From positions 146,064-210,063 of the forward strand of contig DGQE01000012.1 in NCBI GenBank assembly GCA_002389645.1: a DNA stretch of 64,000 nt, given 5' to 3'. The notes under the pieces are model-generated. The model was not told the DNA's origin. It searched no databases and saw nothing but the letters and a program-made list of their open reading frames with translations. Positions 62,599 to 64,000 of the stretch are shown one piece after another; within the stretch, counting starts at the first letter, position 1, and each line of letters opens with the position of its first letter. The position numbers and the translations under genes were made by a program. Source of the DNA: Flavobacteriales bacterium UBA4422 (GTDB lineage: Bacteria > Bacteroidota > Bacteroidia > Flavobacteriales_G > Salibacteraceae).

Positions 62599-62606
62599 TA
62601 CTTTTG
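62599..62606 (+). promoter_or_regulatory. -7 element (TACTTTTG) for tRNA-Ser
   Basis: Exact TAnnTTTG, 19 bases before the mature tRNA 5' end. Confidence 0.6.
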
Positions 62607-62625
62607 CGCTCCCATTTTCAAATAA

Positions 62626-62713
<88 letters not shown>

Positions 62714-62717
62714 AGAT

Positions 62718-62752
62718 AAAATCCTGTGCACGAAGTGTACGGGATTTTTTTT
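62718..62752 (+). terminator. Terminator after tRNA-Ser
   Basis: Imperfect hairpin around GTGCAC GAA GTGTAC flanked by AATCC/GGATT, then an eight-T run. Confidence 0.8.
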
Positions 62753-63046
62753 CCTCGCCCCGAGCTTGCTCGATGGGCAATGGAAAAAAATAGACATAGC
62801 AATGCGAAGCAGTGCAAGGATTTTAAAGTCTGAACCTCCCCCACTTGGGGATCACAAAGTAATCCCCTCTCTTCGCAAAAAATATCCTCGAGATACTCAG
62901 GGATGTTTTTATTCCTAGCTCCTTCGACTCAATCTTCATTAAACCTATCGAGTTTATTCACAATGATATTTGGTAAGCTTTACAAGTAATTCTTGTCAGT
63001 TTAGGCGATCACATTAGTTTTGTCGCCAAATTGATCCTTATTTAAA
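62753..63046. other. Non-coding stretch after tRNA-Ser with a possible tRNA 3'-end remnant
   Basis: No gene is supported. There is a strong hairpin GCCC..GAGC TT GCTC..GGGC near 62757-62777. At about 62850-62880 the text ATCCCCTCTCTTCGC resembles the 3' end of the tRNA-Ser upstream (ATCCCCCTCTCTCCGC) and is followed by a second, terminator-like hairpin. The rest is AT-rich. Confidence 0.5.
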
Positions 63047-63871
63047 ATGAAAAGAACTAACCTATTCCTTTTCTCACTAGCGATTCCTGCTCTATCTATA
63101 CTTTCATCTTGTGGAGGTGAAGAAGCCCCGAAGGGTCCTAAATACAATTTTGAAAGAGCTGAAACTTTGCCTGATGGATACCTAGCTGAACTAGGAATTA
63201 TCAAAACAAACATTGAAGTTACTGCGAAGCTGTATGAAACAATGAACCAATCAGGTTATTCATTTTCAGAATCTGCAATGTTATCAGCCGGCAAGAGCTT
63301 CAGTGGTTCATCTAAACAAGCTTTAGGCATTGGTGCGATTGGCAGTGACATGGTTTACTGTTCTGCCTTCGGTCAAAACCAAAGTGCAATGTCAAGAATG
63401 GAAGGACTTATGAAAACAGCCGGAAGTTTGGGTATTGCAGAAGCCTTCGATCAAGAGTTAATCGAAAAAATGGCTTCTGAGGACACGACAATCAATAAGT
63501 CAGTTCTCTTAACGAAGGCGTATTTAAAAGCTAAAGATCAACTCTTCTCTGACGAAAGAGCTCAGTACGCAACATTTATGGTTGTTGGTGGATGGTTAGA
63601 AGGATTGCACATTGCATGTCAAATGTCTAAGAGCGACTTAGGTAATATGGACGTTAGATTAGGTGTTTGGAGTATGTGCGACACTTACTCAAATGTCTTA
63701 CATATGTGTGATGTATTTAAAGATAACTCTGAAATGAAAGCGATTGCAGAAAAACTATCTGCAATTAGTGCGCCAATGGCGAAAATTAGCAAGAACTCTA
63801 AAAAGTTCACTACCAGTGATGTAGAAGCTCTTGGAGCAGCTATTGGAGAAATAAGAGGTAGCCTTTATTAA
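63047..63871 (+). CDS. Lipoprotein, unknown function
   Basis: A 274-residue lipoprotein (lipobox LSSC at about residue 22, followed by GGEEAP). The mature chain is helical with Gly/Ser-rich stretches (SAGKSFSGSSKQALGIGAIGSD) and several Cys residues (VYCSAFG, IACQMSK, SMCDTYSN, HMCDV). I know no family. The start is ATG 63047, just after an AT-rich segment. Probably monocistronic. Confidence 0.75.
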   Translation: MKRTNLFLFSLAIPALSILSSCGGEEAPKGPKYNFERAETLPDGYLAELGIIKTNIEVTAKLYETMNQSGYSFSESAMLSAGKSFSGSSKQALGIGAIGSDMVYCSAFGQNQSAMSRMEGLMKTAGSLGIAEAFDQELIEKMASEDTTINKSVLLTKAYLKAKDQLFSDERAQYATFMVVGGWLEGLHIACQMSKSDLGNMDVRLGVWSMCDTYSNVLHMCDVFKDNSEMKAIAEKLSAISAPMAKISKNSKKFTTSDVEALGAAIGEIRGSLY

Positions 63872-63898
63872 TTCTTCCTCTTTTATTTAAAGAAATAT

Positions 63899-63906
63899 TA
63901 CATTTG
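63899..63906 (+). promoter_or_regulatory. -7 element (TACATTTG)
   Basis: Exact TAnnTTTG; its last base is also the first base of the hairpin stem that follows. Could serve the tRNA-Pro. Confidence 0.45.
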
Positions 63907-63933
63907 CCGTCCTTTTGAAAGGACGGCATTTTT
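63906..63933 (+). terminator. Terminator-like hairpin before tRNA-Pro
   Basis: Stem GCCGTCC/GGACGGC with an eight-base loop, then ATTTTTG. It follows the lipoprotein gene by 35 bases and sits 22 bases before the tRNA. Confidence 0.75.
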
Positions 63934-63954
63934 GTTCTTAAAAGTTCTTTTCAT

Positions 63955-64000
63955 CGGGGTGTAGCGTAGCCCGGTTATCGCGCCTGCTTTGGGAGCAGGA
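63955..64000 (+). tRNA. tRNA-Pro(UGG), truncated by window edge
   Basis: 5' half of a tRNA: acceptor CGGGGTG, D arm with AGCCCGGTTATCGC, and anticodon stem-loop CCTGC TTTGGGA GCAGG with TGG in the anticodon position. The 3' half lies beyond the window. Confidence 0.92.

Overview
The window looks like a chromosomal segment of a low-GC Bacteroidota, most likely a marine or aquatic Flavobacteriales-type heterotroph. Three secreted proteins end in type IX secretion (T9SS) sorting domains, and a fourth, the PNGase F-like protein, is secreted and probably does too. Promoters carry the Bacteroidota -7 element (TAnnTTTG, with a frequent TAnnTTCG variant) and Shine-Dalgarno sequences are largely absent. 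Lineage-typical families (DUF4199, DUF4835, DUF1573, DUF2911, DUF3108, the Bacteroidota form of RpoZ) recur. I see no prophage, insertion sequence or CRISPR array. This is a dense core-like region with short operons and a few accessory genes.

Layout. 0-2.6 kb: partial glycosyltransferase, PhnA/YjdM zinc ribbon, small secreted proteins. 2.6-7.5 kb: transport block with a SulP transporter convergent on a beta carbonic anhydrase, and an atypical NRAMP transporter convergent on a VIT/CCC1 metal exporter. 7.5-14 kb: cobalamin-type radical SAM enzyme, J-domain/KTSC protein, hydrolase plus NTF2-like pair, TerB-like, START-domain and geranylgeranyl-reductase-like proteins. 14-21.3 kb: secreted and surface proteins, two metallo-beta-lactamase-fold enzymes, a c-type cytochrome lipoprotein and a three-repeat fasciclin adhesin. 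22.9-26.3 kb: fused isobutyryl-CoA mutase. 26.5-31.7 kb: large T9SS beta-propeller protein and a membrane glycosyltransferase. 31.8-34 kb: a sulfide:quinone oxidoreductase, TusE-like and DsrE-like operon closed by a strong terminator. 34-38.2 kb: GT2/DUF4199 pair, the 4.5S SRP RNA and a frameshifted coiled-coil SPOR gene. 38.2-52.7 kb: PNGase F-like secreted protein, an AKR-aat-rsmF-ferredoxin operon, envelope and periplasmic proteins (DUF3108, DUF1573, S41 protease, nuclease) and two SPOR proteins. 52.9-58.3 kb: TolB-like lipoprotein, ClpP, a response regulator broken by an in-frame amber codon, and the bamD-rpoZ-coaBC-DUF4835 operon. 58.4-64 kb: alpha-oxoamine synthase (sphingolipid or sulfonolipid), DUF2911 protein, FKBP, TerB/DnaJ protein, tRNA-Ser(GCU) and, at the edge, tRNA-Pro(UGG).

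The most notable points are: the compact sulfide-oxidation/persulfide-relay operon in an apparent heterotroph; two otherwise well-preserved genes each broken by a single-base change; promoter boxes so close to start codons that leaderless mRNAs are implied; a radical SAM gene whose true N-terminus requires a non-ATG (CTG) start; and intrinsic terminators whose T-run abuts the next start codon. No single obviously new defence or mobile system was found.
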